Position numbers and translations under genes: made by a program. This document shows, in pieces, positions 48,973-59,511 of a stretch of 64,000 nucleotides of DNA; positions within the stretch are counted from its first letter, which is position 1; each line of letters starts with the position of its first letter. Origin of the DNA: Paraburkholderia fungorum (GTDB lineage: Bacteria > Pseudomonadota > Gammaproteobacteria > Burkholderiales > Burkholderiaceae); contig NZ_MCAS01000005.1 of NCBI RefSeq assembly GCF_003610895.1, forward strand, positions 1-64,000. The letters run 5' to 3'. A model generated the notes under the pieces. That model worked only from the letters and a program-made list of their open reading frames with translations. It had not been told where the DNA came from and did not search any database.

Positions 48973-50469
48973 CTAGAACCGGGTTTCGCGTGCAACGCGC
49001 AAGAACGTATCGAGCAACGGCGTGCAATCGAGCAACTCCGGGCCGCCTGCGCGATGAAACTCGGGGTGCCACTGCACGCCCATCACGAACGGCGCACGCC
49101 GATAGCGCACGGCCTCGATGATGCCGTCCGACGCCGACACCGCTTCGATATTCAGATCGCGGCCGAGCGTTTTGACCGCCTGATGGTGAATCGAGTTGAC
49201 GATCGCCTCGCGCCGGCCCGGAAACATATTGGCGAGCGTCGAGCCGTCCGGAAAGTGAATGCTGTGCCGATGCTGATCGTAATTCTCATTGACGTGCGCG
49301 CCGGCGGTCGGCACGTCGGTGGCAATGTCCTGATACAAGGTGCCGCCGAACGCCACGTTGATCAACTGGCAACCGCGGCACACGCCAAGCACCGGCTTGC
49401 CCGACTCGATGAACTCGTGCAGCAGTTCGAGTTCGTACATGTCGCGCACGCGGTCGCCCGGCCACTCGGAGCTCGTTGCCTGTTCCGCATACGATTGCGG
49501 CGAGACGTCCGCGCCGCCCTGCAGCAGCAGGCCGTCGAGATGCTTCGCGTAGTCGCGCAAGCGGATATTGCTCGGATGCAGCATGCCCTGATGGCCGACC
49601 GTCGGAATCATGAACACGAGCACATCGCGTGACATGACCCAGTGCGCGATCGATTCCTCGAGGTATTGCAGCGTCTTGCCGCGCAGCCCCTTCGCTCCCG
49701 GTTCCGGGTGGAAGATGCGCGCCGACACGCCGATGCGCAGCGTGCGTTGCGTGATGCGTTGCCCGGCACGATCGAACAGTTGACGCGCGCGTGCCGCGAT
49801 AATGCGGCCGAACACGGTCCACGCCGAATCGCTTTGCTTCAGATAGCGCGGCGGCGACGGCGGCAACGCGTTCGGCGGCGGCGGATTCGTCGCCGTGAAA
49901 TCTGGCGCGGCGCCGAACCCCGGCGGCGGCGAACCGGCCCGGCGAGTCGCGGCCTCGGCCTGTTCCACTGTCTGCGCTTTTTCTGTAAGGGCAGCCTCGT
50001 CAGCCGGCACGTTCAATCCGCCAGCAGGCGCTTCATTGCTTTCGAGCGTGGTCGAACGCGGGGCTTGAACCCTCGCCGCATGTGCCGCTTTGGCGGCCGC
50101 GCGTTCATGCACCTCCGCCTCCTGCCGCGCCGTCGAGGCGGCCGCTGAACTGCGCGCTTCGGCCGCGTCGCGTTGCTGCGCCGTTTGCGCATGGGTGGGG
50201 GTGACTGTGGACGCGCTGCCGGGATCGTCGGTCGATGATCTCACCGCGGCTTCCTCGGCCGCCGGCGTCACCACGTCCTTGATCGGCGACTGGATCGAAT
50301 CTTCGTGAGAGAGCGGTAGTGAGGCCGCCGGCTCCGGTGGCAAGAGATCGGGTTTCGACGCGCCAGCGCTTGCGCCGGGCGGCGTTGGCGACGCTGCGGG
50401 CGACGGCGTGCCCGAAGGCGACGATGGGCTGCCGGGCTGGCCGGCGTTTTCAGGTTTGTTTTCGCTCAT
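48973..50469 (-). CDS. Gamma-glutamyl-GABA hydrolase-like (peptidase C26) protein with long disordered N-terminus
   Basis: 498 residues from the ATG at 50469. Residues 1-210 are low-complexity (Pro, Ala, Ser, Glu, Gln) and look disordered; the class I amidotransferase domain runs from about 244 to the end. Catalytic Cys364 is in LGVCRGCQLINVAFGG and His468/Glu470 in VQWHPEF. PuuD-type enzymes cleave gamma-glutamyl-GABA in putrescine breakdown; relatives cleave other gamma-glutamyl amides. No puu genes are near, so the substrate is open. The long N-terminus is absent from typical members (about 250 residues). Confidence 0.87.
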   Translation of the reverse strand: MSENKPENAGQPGSPSSPSGTPSPAASPTPPGASAGASKPDLLPPEPAASLPLSHEDSIQSPIKDVVTPAAEEAAVRSSTDDPGSASTVTPTHAQTAQQRDAAEARSSAAASTARQEAEVHERAAAKAAHAARVQAPRSTTLESNEAPAGGLNVPADEAALTEKAQTVEQAEAATRRAGSPPPGFGAAPDFTATNPPPPNALPPSPPRYLKQSDSAWTVFGRIIAARARQLFDRAGQRITQRTLRIGVSARIFHPEPGAKGLRGKTLQYLEESIAHWVMSRDVLVFMIPTVGHQGMLHPSNIRLRDYAKHLDGLLLQGGADVSPQSYAEQATSSEWPGDRVRDMYELELLHEFIESGKPVLGVCRGCQLINVAFGGTLYQDIATDVPTAGAHVNENYDQHRHSIHFPDGSTLANMFPGRREAIVNSIHHQAVKTLGRDLNIEAVSASDGIIEAVRYRRAPFVMGVQWHPEFHRAGGPELLDCTPLLDTFLRVARETRF

Positions 50470-50597
50470 AACTGTCGGACAGGCGCCTTCCACGCGAACG
50501 AATGAATATGCCCTGATTATCCGCCAGCGCGGCAAGCCCGGCAAACCCACACACAATTGCTCACATTGTTACGAATCGAGACGCGAGGCCGTGCCAC

Positions 50598-52355
50598 TCA
50601 AGGGTCCGGCTGCTCCTCAAAGGTTTCACGCAGCGCAATCTGCATCGCCGCGTGGATTTTCACGCACCAGCGCCAGACCAGTGCCAGCAGCAGCGCCGCG
50701 CAAACCAGCACCACGGTCAGCAGGCCGGTCGGCGGCAGAATACTGCCGGAGAGCGCCGCCACCAGCAGAAACACACCCACCATCGAGACCACCGGCACCA
50801 GATCCGAAATCGCGTAACGGATCGCACTGGTGAAGCGCCCCGCTGTCGCCGGCTGCACGCTCACCTCGGCGAGCAACAACGCGAGCGATTTGGTCTTGCG
50901 ATAAACCGCCACCAGAAACGGCAGCGACAGCACCAGCGCCATGCTCCACAGCACCACACGCTGCATCGGCTCGGAAGCCATCCAGTGCGCGAGCAAGGTG
51001 CTGGTGTACGGCGCGCTATACGACACGATCAGAAAAATCGCCGCGACCAGCGCGAGATTGACGGCGATCTGCACGATGATCCGCCGTGTCATGCTGAACA
51101 GCGTCGGCTCGCCGCTGCCGGTGCTCAAACTGCGCAGCCACTGACCGTACATGCCGAACACATTGGCAAGCGTGCGTGGCATGGCCTGCCCGAGACGCTG
51201 CGTGAGCGGATCGGCGGCGCGAATCAGGTAAGGCGTGAAAAGCGTAGTCAAGGCGGAAACCGCCACTGCGATCGGATACAAAAACGCGCTCGTCACCTTC
51301 AGGGTCAAGCCGAGCGACGCGATGATGAACGAGAACTCGCCGATCTGCGAAACGGTCATGCCGACCCGCATCGCCGTGCGGCCATCCTTGCCGGCGAGAA
51401 AGGTGCCGAGTCCGCACGAAACGATCTTGCCGACAATCACCGCCACCGTAATCACCGCGATCGGCCACGCGTAGTCGAGCAGCACGGCCGGATTCAGCAT
51501 CAGGCCGATCGTCACGAAGAAGATCGCGGAGAAGGCGTCGCGCAGCGGCGCGATCAGGTGTTCGATGCGATGCAGATGGCGTGATTCGGCCATGATCGCG
51601 CCGATCAGGAACGCACCGAGCGCCATGCTGTAATCGAGTTTCACCACCAGCAGACAGAAACCGAAGCAGAAGCCGAGCACCGATACCAGCAGCATTTCGT
51701 CGCTTTTGGCGCGCGCCACATAGTTCAACGCGCGCGGCACGACCAGAATGCCGACCACTAATGACACCGTCATGAAGAGCAGCAGCTTGCCAAGCGTCAC
51801 CACGGCGACACCCGCGCTCAACTGTCCGGTCTGTGCAATGCCGGAGAGCAGCACCAGCATCGCAATGGCGAGAATGTCCTCGACGATCAGAATCCCGAAC
51901 ACCAGTTGCGCGAAGCTCTCACGCTTGAGGCCCAACTCGGAGAGCGCCTTGACGATGATGGTCGTCGACGAGATCGCGAGAATCGCGCCGAGAAACAGCG
52001 AATCCATCGAACTCCAGCCGAACGCGCTGCCGATCTCGTAGCCGATCCACAGCATCAGCACGATTTCGGAAAGCGCGGCGACGATCGCCGTCGCGCCAAC
52101 CTTGAAGAGCTTGCGCAGGCTGAATTCGAGCCCGAGCGAAAACATCAGGAACACCACGCCGAGTTCGCCGAGCGTCTGGATGGTCTGCTCGTCGTGGATC
52201 AGCTGGAAGGGCGGCGTGTACGGGCCGATGATCACACCCGCGGCAATGTAACCCAGCACCACCGGCTGTTTCAGGCGATGGAACAGCACGGTGACGACGC
52301 CGGCAAGCGCCATCACGACCGCCAGGTCCTGAATGAAGCCGATGCCATGATGCAT
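50598..52355 (-). CDS. Kef-type cation:proton antiporter without RCK domain
   Basis: 585 residues from the ATG at 52355. The N-terminal Na/H-exchanger domain of the CPA2 family spans about residues 1-390 with around 12 membrane segments, including SSTTIIVKALSELGL. The rest holds further hydrophobic segments (IAVNLALVAAIFLIVSY, VVSMVGVFLLVAALS) and ends in a short charged tail. The TrkA-N/RCK regulatory domain usual in KefB, KefC and YbaL is absent. It probably exchanges K+ or Na+ for protons. It lies 128 bp upstream of the C26 gene on the same strand. Confidence 0.88.
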   Translation of the reverse strand: MHHGIGFIQDLAVVMALAGVVTVLFHRLKQPVVLGYIAAGVIIGPYTPPFQLIHDEQTIQTLGELGVVFLMFSLGLEFSLRKLFKVGATAIVAALSEIVLMLWIGYEIGSAFGWSSMDSLFLGAILAISSTTIIVKALSELGLKRESFAQLVFGILIVEDILAIAMLVLLSGIAQTGQLSAGVAVVTLGKLLLFMTVSLVVGILVVPRALNYVARAKSDEMLLVSVLGFCFGFCLLVVKLDYSMALGAFLIGAIMAESRHLHRIEHLIAPLRDAFSAIFFVTIGLMLNPAVLLDYAWPIAVITVAVIVGKIVSCGLGTFLAGKDGRTAMRVGMTVSQIGEFSFIIASLGLTLKVTSAFLYPIAVAVSALTTLFTPYLIRAADPLTQRLGQAMPRTLANVFGMYGQWLRSLSTGSGEPTLFSMTRRIIVQIAVNLALVAAIFLIVSYSAPYTSTLLAHWMASEPMQRVVLWSMALVLSLPFLVAVYRKTKSLALLLAEVSVQPATAGRFTSAIRYAISDLVPVVSMVGVFLLVAALSGSILPPTGLLTVVLVCAALLLALVWRWCVKIHAAMQIALRETFEEQPDP

Positions 52356-52499
52356 GAATGCGTTCCTTACAAAAAGTAATATCCCAAAAACGCAGTGTAA
52401 CGTACTCATGCGACCCGCCGACATCGCGCAAACGCCGAAAGGACACGGGATTGGCTGAACCAGGATGGCGTGCGCCTCGCCGCTTCATCCGAAACTTTT

Positions 52500-52539
52500 T
52501 TGACATGCTGGACACCTGTGAAATATCACAATAATATTT
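52500..52539 (+). promoter_or_regulatory. Promoter and palindrome upstream of the DUF2848 cassette
   Basis: TTGACA (52500-52505) is a perfect -35 hexamer; TATCAC lies 18 bp downstream (52524-52529). The perfect inverted repeat AAATAT-N7-ATATTT (52521-52539) overlaps it. The GntR-type regulator of the cassette is a plausible user of the site. Confidence 0.5.
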
Positions 52540-52566
52540 GCTGCATATTTTCTTGGGAGTCGAATA

Positions 52567-53256
52567 ATGCAGCAGGTGTCCTTCAATGTTGTAGATCGTT
52601 CCGGCGAGCGTCGCGCCGATATCGTCGAAGTGAATCGTCTGACGATTGCCGGTTGGGCCGGACGCGATCAGGCGGCGATCGAGCACCACATCGCCGAGCT
52701 GGCCGAACTCGGCGTGAAGCGGCCGTCGACCACGCCCTGCTTCTATCGCCTCGGCGCCGAACTGCTGACGCAGGCCGGGCAGATCGACGTGGTCGGCGTG
52801 AAGTCCAGCGGGGAGGCCGAGTGCGTGCTGGTGCGCTCGAAGACCGGCCTGCTGGTCACCGTCGGCTCCGATCACACCGACCGCGAAGTCGAGGCCTACG
52901 GCGTGACCGTCTCCAAACAGGTCTGCCCGAAACCGGTCGCGCGCGACGCCTGGCGCTTCGACGAAGTGGCCGGCCACTGGGACCAGCTTGAACTGCGTGC
53001 TTTCGCCGTCACGAACAACGGCGAGCGGCGCGTCTATCAGCAAGGCAGCGTCGCCTCGCTCCTGCCGGCCGCCGATCTGCTGGAACGCGCGCCCGTGGCG
53101 GAAGGCGCCGCGATGTTCTGCGGCACGCTGGCCGTACAGGGCGGCATCGTCGGCATGGCCGACGGCGACGCGCTCGAACTCGAACTGCACGACCCCGTCC
53201 TGAACCGCACGCTGCGTCACGCTTATCGCGTGCACGCGCTACCTATCGTCGAATGA
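52567..53256 (+). CDS. DUF2848 family protein
   Basis: 229 residues from the ATG at 52567, preceded by GGGAG. Matches the DUF2848 family by its start MQQVSFNVVDRSGERRADIV, the central segment GVKRPSTTPCFYRLGAELLT and the end GDALELELHDPVLNRTLRHA. No known reaction; there is no signal peptide or membrane span, so it is cytoplasmic. It opens a same-strand group with an MFS carrier 7 bp later, a GntR regulator and an amidase, pointing to catabolism of an imported amide or acid. Confidence 0.85.
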   Translation: MQQVSFNVVDRSGERRADIVEVNRLTIAGWAGRDQAAIEHHIAELAELGVKRPSTTPCFYRLGAELLTQAGQIDVVGVKSSGEAECVLVRSKTGLLVTVGSDHTDREVEAYGVTVSKQVCPKPVARDAWRFDEVAGHWDQLELRAFAVTNNGERRVYQQGSVASLLPAADLLERAPVAEGAAMFCGTLAVQGGIVGMADGDALELELHDPVLNRTLRHAYRVHALPIVE

Positions 53257-53263
53257 GGCACCC

Positions 53264-54616
53264 ATGAGCTCCCCTCCGCTATCCACCAATGCCGACGCGT
53301 CTTCAGACGCGTGGCTCGAGGCCGCCGCCCTGCGCAAGATCACCTGGCGCATCATGCCGTTCCTGTTTCTCGTCTACGTGTTGTCGTATCTGGACCGCGT
53401 GAACATCGGTTACGCGAAGCTGCAGTTCACCGGCGACCTCGGCCTCTCGAACGCGGCGTACGGCCTCGGCGCGGGGATCTTCTTCTTCGGCTATTTCGTG
53501 TTCGAAGTACCGAGCAACCTGCTGCTCAAGAAGTTCGGCGCCCGCGCCACCATCGCCCGCATCACGATGCTGTGGGGCCTGCTGTCGTGCCTGATGATGT
53601 TCGTGCGCTCGGAAACGGCCTTCTACGTGCTGCGCTTTTTCCTCGGCGTCGCCGAGGCCGGGCTGGTGCCGGGCGTGGTGCTGTATCTGACCTTCTGGTT
53701 TCCGTCCGACCGGCGCGCACGGATGGTCGCCGTGTTCATGGCGGCGATTCCGGTCGCGGGTATCATCGGCGCGCCCTTGTCGGGCTTTCTGATGTCGGCG
53801 CTGCATGAGGCGCACGGCTTGCGCGGCTGGCAGTGGATGTTCCTGATCGAAGGCATTCCGTCGATCCTCGCGGGCTTCTGGGCGCTCGCCGTCTTGCGCA
53901 ACACGCCGGCCGAAGCCGCGTGGCTCACCGACGACGAAAAGCGCGTGATTCTCAGCCGCCTCGCGCGCGAGAACACGGCGGCCGCGGCGGCCGGCGCCGA
54001 GCACAGTCTGGCTGTGGCGTTGCGCTCAGGCCGTTTCTGGCTGCTGACGCTGATCTACTTCTGCCTCGTCACCGGCAACGCGGGTTTCTCGTTCTGGCTG
54101 CCGCAAATCGTCAAGGACCTCGGCGTCACCAACCTCGTCACGAACGGCTTCGTCACGGCGATTCCGTACCTCGCGGCGGGCATCGGCATGATCCTGATCG
54201 GCCGCTCCTCGGATATCACGGGTGAGAGGCGCTGGCACTACGCCGTATGCTGCTTCATCGGTGCGGCGGGCCTGCTCGGCAGCGCCTCGGTGACCAATTC
54301 GATTCCGCTCGCCGTCACCGGTTTGTCGATTGCGTATATCGGCATTCTGGCGGGCTTCGGCATCTTCTGGTCGATGTCCACCACGTTCCTGCAAGGCACT
54401 GCGGCCGTGGCGGGCATCGCCGTGATCAACTCGATTGCGAATCTGGCGGGCTATGTGAGCCCGTATGTGCTCGGTATCGTCAAGGACGCGACACACAGTG
54501 TGACCTTCGGGCTGGTGCTGATCGCGGGGGCGTTGATCGTCGGCGGACTTGTTACGTTGATGATGCCGCGCGTCAAGGTGCAGCACGCCGCGGCGGTGAC
54601 GCCGAGAAGCGCCTGA
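53264..54616 (+). CDS. MFS transporter, anion:cation symporter (ACS) type
   Basis: 450 residues with 12 membrane segments. SYLDRVNIGYAKLQFTGDLG in the first pair and GAGIFFFGYFVFEVPSNLLL in the second are marks of the ACS family, which imports organic anions such as tartrate, phthalate, glucarate or nicotinate with H+. The substrate is unknown. It is 7 bp after the DUF2848 gene, indicating one transcript and a shared substrate route. Confidence 0.9.
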   Translation: MSSPPLSTNADASSDAWLEAAALRKITWRIMPFLFLVYVLSYLDRVNIGYAKLQFTGDLGLSNAAYGLGAGIFFFGYFVFEVPSNLLLKKFGARATIARITMLWGLLSCLMMFVRSETAFYVLRFFLGVAEAGLVPGVVLYLTFWFPSDRRARMVAVFMAAIPVAGIIGAPLSGFLMSALHEAHGLRGWQWMFLIEGIPSILAGFWALAVLRNTPAEAAWLTDDEKRVILSRLARENTAAAAAGAEHSLAVALRSGRFWLLTLIYFCLVTGNAGFSFWLPQIVKDLGVTNLVTNGFVTAIPYLAAGIGMILIGRSSDITGERRWHYAVCCFIGAAGLLGSASVTNSIPLAVTGLSIAYIGILAGFGIFWSMSTTFLQGTAAVAGIAVINSIANLAGYVSPYVLGIVKDATHSVTFGLVLIAGALIVGGLVTLMMPRVKVQHAAAVTPRSA

Positions 54617-54759
54617 CACGCCAGGACGTCCGTATTTGCCGTGACGTGTGAGAACCACGCGTCACGCGCGGACGGCGCCGGTGTGCAAACGCCCGCCGCG
54701 CGCCGTCCGCGCAAAACCTTGCTCTACAATGCGGACGACACCGCCCGCACCTTCTTCAC

Positions 54760-55440
54760 ATGACGCTTTTGCAGACTGCCCGCCGTTCCAGTGCCCCCCG
54801 CGAAGCCGCCTCGGCGAGTCTCGCCGAGCAGGCCTATGCCTTCGTCAAGCGCGAGATCATCACCATGCGCTTGCGGCCAAGCGAGGTACTCAACGAAGCG
54901 GAATTGATGGCGCTGACCGGCATCGGCAGAACGCCGGTTCATCAGGCGCTGCACCGGCTGGTGCACGAAGGCATGCTCACCATCATGCCGAGAAAGGGCA
55001 TCATGGTCCGCCCGGTTTCGCTCGACGACGTGCTGGCGATCATCGACGTGCGGCTCGTCAACGAAAGCTACTGCGTCGAGCTGGCCGCCCGCCACGCGCA
55101 GCAACACGATTTCGACGCGATGCAGGCCCTGCTGGAGCGCTCGGCGATCTGCGTCGCGGGACACGATATTGAAGGCATGATGGATATCGACCGCGAGTTT
55201 CATCTGGCGATTTCGGCGGCGTCCCGCAACCCCGTGCTGGCCGACATTCTGCGTGGATTGCATGAACGGTCGCTGCGCTTCTGGTTCATTTCGCTGTCCG
55301 AGCCGCATCATCTCGAAGACGTCCACGAAGAACACCTGGAACTGTTTCGCCTGCTGCGCGAACGCGATGCCGAAGGCGCCCGGCAATCGGTGCAAAAGCA
55401 TATCGAAGCGTTCCGCGCGACCTTGTTCAACCGCATCTGA
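54760..55440 (+). CDS. GntR-family regulator (FadR/FCD type)
   Basis: 226 residues. The winged helix is about residues 25-85 (EIITMRLRPSEVLNEAELMA, then LTGIGRTPVHQALHRLVHEG) and the FCD ligand domain about 95-215, with conserved Asp/His residues in DIDREFHLAISAAS. Such proteins repress a catabolic operon until its substrate binds. It lies between the MFS carrier and the amidase, so it should control this cassette, perhaps through the palindrome at 52521. Confidence 0.9.
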   Translation: MTLLQTARRSSAPREAASASLAEQAYAFVKREIITMRLRPSEVLNEAELMALTGIGRTPVHQALHRLVHEGMLTIMPRKGIMVRPVSLDDVLAIIDVRLVNESYCVELAARHAQQHDFDAMQALLERSAICVAGHDIEGMMDIDREFHLAISAASRNPVLADILRGLHERSLRFWFISLSEPHHLEDVHEEHLELFRLLRERDAEGARQSVQKHIEAFRATLFNRI

Positions 55441-55549
55441 TAGCACGCATTTCATCGTACGCAGCACCACTCACCGCACTTCATCGCACTGCGCGCAACC
55501 AATCGACCTCGACCGGTTTTACCCGGTTCAACCGGATTCTCCCGACACC

Positions 55550-57551
<2,002 letters not shown>

Positions 57552-57591
57552 GCCAGCTGTTCCGGCGGCTCCAACAGGAATAACCGGCCTC

Positions 57592-57640
57592 ACGCCGGCC
57601 TCTGCCCCGCCTGTCAAGGCGGTTCCAGGGCCGGCGTTTT
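57592..57640 (+). terminator. Terminator after dsbB
   Basis: ACGCCGGCC (57592-57600) pairs with GGCCGGCGT (57629-57637) around an inner CCGCCT/AGGCGG hairpin, followed by TTTT. The remaining gap to xdhA (57641-57963) has no gene or clear promoter that I can name. Confidence 0.65.
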
Positions 57641-57963
57641 CACATCCGCTTCGGCCCCGTAAATTCGGCCACCCCCTCTTGCCGCCCGCCAGCGAACCGG
57701 CACCCAGCCTCCGTCATTCCCCGCTCTGCCCCGCCCCGCCTGGTTTTCCCCAATCCGTCGCGCCTCACGCAACTTCCCGGCCCGGCGCGAATCGTACTAA
57801 TCACATGACCGCTTCCGAATAAGCTTCATGCGAGTTGGGAAATATTTTCGGGACAAGGTAGTGCTATCTTCGGAACTGGATGGCGATCTACGTGCGCGAG
57901 GCCGGCTTTGGCGCGACCCCATGCGTAACGCGCGCCCGGTCCGCACTGTCTTTCGGATTCACC

Positions 57964-59511
57964 ATGACAACGCAAACCATCCGCTTTTATCACCAGGGGT
58001 CCGTCCGTGAGGTCGCGGGCGTCCCGGCGGCGCGCACCGTGCTTCAGCACCTGCGCGAGGATTTGCATTGCACGGGCACCAAGGAAGGCTGCGCCGAAGG
58101 CGACTGCGGCGCCTGCACGGTGGTGATCGGCGAACTGGATGCGCACGGCGATATTGCGCTAAAAGCGGTCAATGCCTGTATTCAGTTCCTGCCGACGCTG
58201 GACGGCAAAGCGCTCTTCACCGTCGAAGACCTGCGCACCGCCGACGGCGCCCTGCACCCCGTCCAGCGGGCCATGGTCGATTGCCATGGTTCGCAGTGCG
58301 GTTTCTGCACCCCTGGCTTCGTGATGTCGATGTGGGCGCTATACGAAAACCAGCCTGCCGCCGCCGGCCTGCCCACCCGCGACGAAATCAACGCCGCCCT
58401 GTCCGGCAATCTGTGCCGCTGCACCGGCTACCGGCCGATTGTCGACGCGTCGCAGAAGATGTTCGACTACCCGCAATACCCGCGCGTGACGCTCGACCGC
58501 AAGGCGGTCGCCGACCTGCTGCGCCCGCTCCAGCGCCGCGACACGTTCGAGTACAGCGCGCCCGATACGCGCGGCGCCACCTTCGGCTCGCCGACCTTTT
58601 ATGCACCAGTCACGCTCGAGGCGTTCGCGAGACTGCGCGCGGAGCATCCGCAGGCCCGCCTGCTGGCCGGCAGCACCGACGTCGGCCTATGGGTCACCAA
58701 GCAGTTCCGCGATCTCGGCGACATTCTCTATATCGGCAACGTCGTCGAACTGAAGACGATCGAACGCGACGCGCAGACGCTGACAATCGGCGCCGCCGTC
58801 ACGCTGGAAGACGCCTACGCGGCGCTTGCTGTCGATTATCCCGAACTGGCTGAGTTGTGGACCCGCTTCGCGTCGCTGCCGATCCGCAATGCCGGCACGC
58901 TCGGCGGCAACGTCGCGAACGGCTCGCCAATCGGCGATTCGATGCCCGCGCTGCTCGCGCTCGGCGCCGAAGTCGTGCTGCGTCACGGCGCCAAAACCCG
59001 CGCGCTGAAGCTCGACGCCTTCTACCTCGGCTATCAGAAAACCGCGCTCGCGGCAGGCGAATTCGTCGCGGCGCTGCGCGTGCCGCGTCCGGCCCGCGAT
59101 CTGCGCTTTCGCACCTACAAAGTGTCGAAGCGCTACGATCAGGACATCTCTGCGGTGTGCGCCGCGTTCGCGCTGCACATCGGCGAAAACGGCGTGATCG
59201 CGGATGCGCGCATTGCCTTCGGCGGCATGGCCGCGACACCGAAACGCGCCGCGCAAACCGAAGCCGCGCTGAGCGGCGCGACATGGAACGAAACTACCGC
59301 GCGACAAGCCATGAACGCACTCGTCGCCGACTATCAGCCGCTCACCGATATGCGCGCCTCGAGCGCCTATCGGCTCAAGGTGGCGCGCAATCTGCTCTGG
59401 CGCTTCCACCTCGAAACGCGCGACGAAGCGCCGCTCGCCCTTTGCGACGTGAATGCGTTCGCCTATGAATCCGGCGTGCCGGACGCGGTGGTGGCCAAGG
59501 AGTCGTCGTGA
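57964..59511 (+). CDS. xdhA: Xanthine dehydrogenase small subunit
   Basis: 515 residues from the ATG at 57964; a longer frame upstream is unlikely. Two [2Fe-2S] domains: Cys43, Cys48, Cys51, Cys72 and Cys112, Cys115, Cys151, Cys153 (SQCGFCTPGF, LCRCTGYRPI). The FAD domain runs from about 205, with LLAGSTDVGLW and NAGTLGGNVANGSPIGDSMP. It takes electrons from the Mo subunit and reduces NAD. First gene of xdhA-xdhB-xdhC; its stop overlaps the xdhB ATG. Confidence 0.95.
   Translation: MTTQTIRFYHQGSVREVAGVPAARTVLQHLREDLHCTGTKEGCAEGDCGACTVVIGELDAHGDIALKAVNACIQFLPTLDGKALFTVEDLRTADGALHPVQRAMVDCHGSQCGFCTPGFVMSMWALYENQPAAAGLPTRDEINAALSGNLCRCTGYRPIVDASQKMFDYPQYPRVTLDRKAVADLLRPLQRRDTFEYSAPDTRGATFGSPTFYAPVTLEAFARLRAEHPQARLLAGSTDVGLWVTKQFRDLGDILYIGNVVELKTIERDAQTLTIGAAVTLEDAYAALAVDYPELAELWTRFASLPIRNAGTLGGNVANGSPIGDSMPALLALGAEVVLRHGAKTRALKLDAFYLGYQKTALAAGEFVAALRVPRPARDLRFRTYKVSKRYDQDISAVCAAFALHIGENGVIADARIAFGGMAATPKRAAQTEAALSGATWNETTARQAMNALVADYQPLTDMRASSAYRLKVARNLLWRFHLETRDEAPLALCDVNAFAYESGVPDAVVAKESS

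Noticed and set aside
57828..58010. 60-residue frame upstream of xdhA
   Set aside because: It overlaps the xdhA start in another frame and has no ribosome site.
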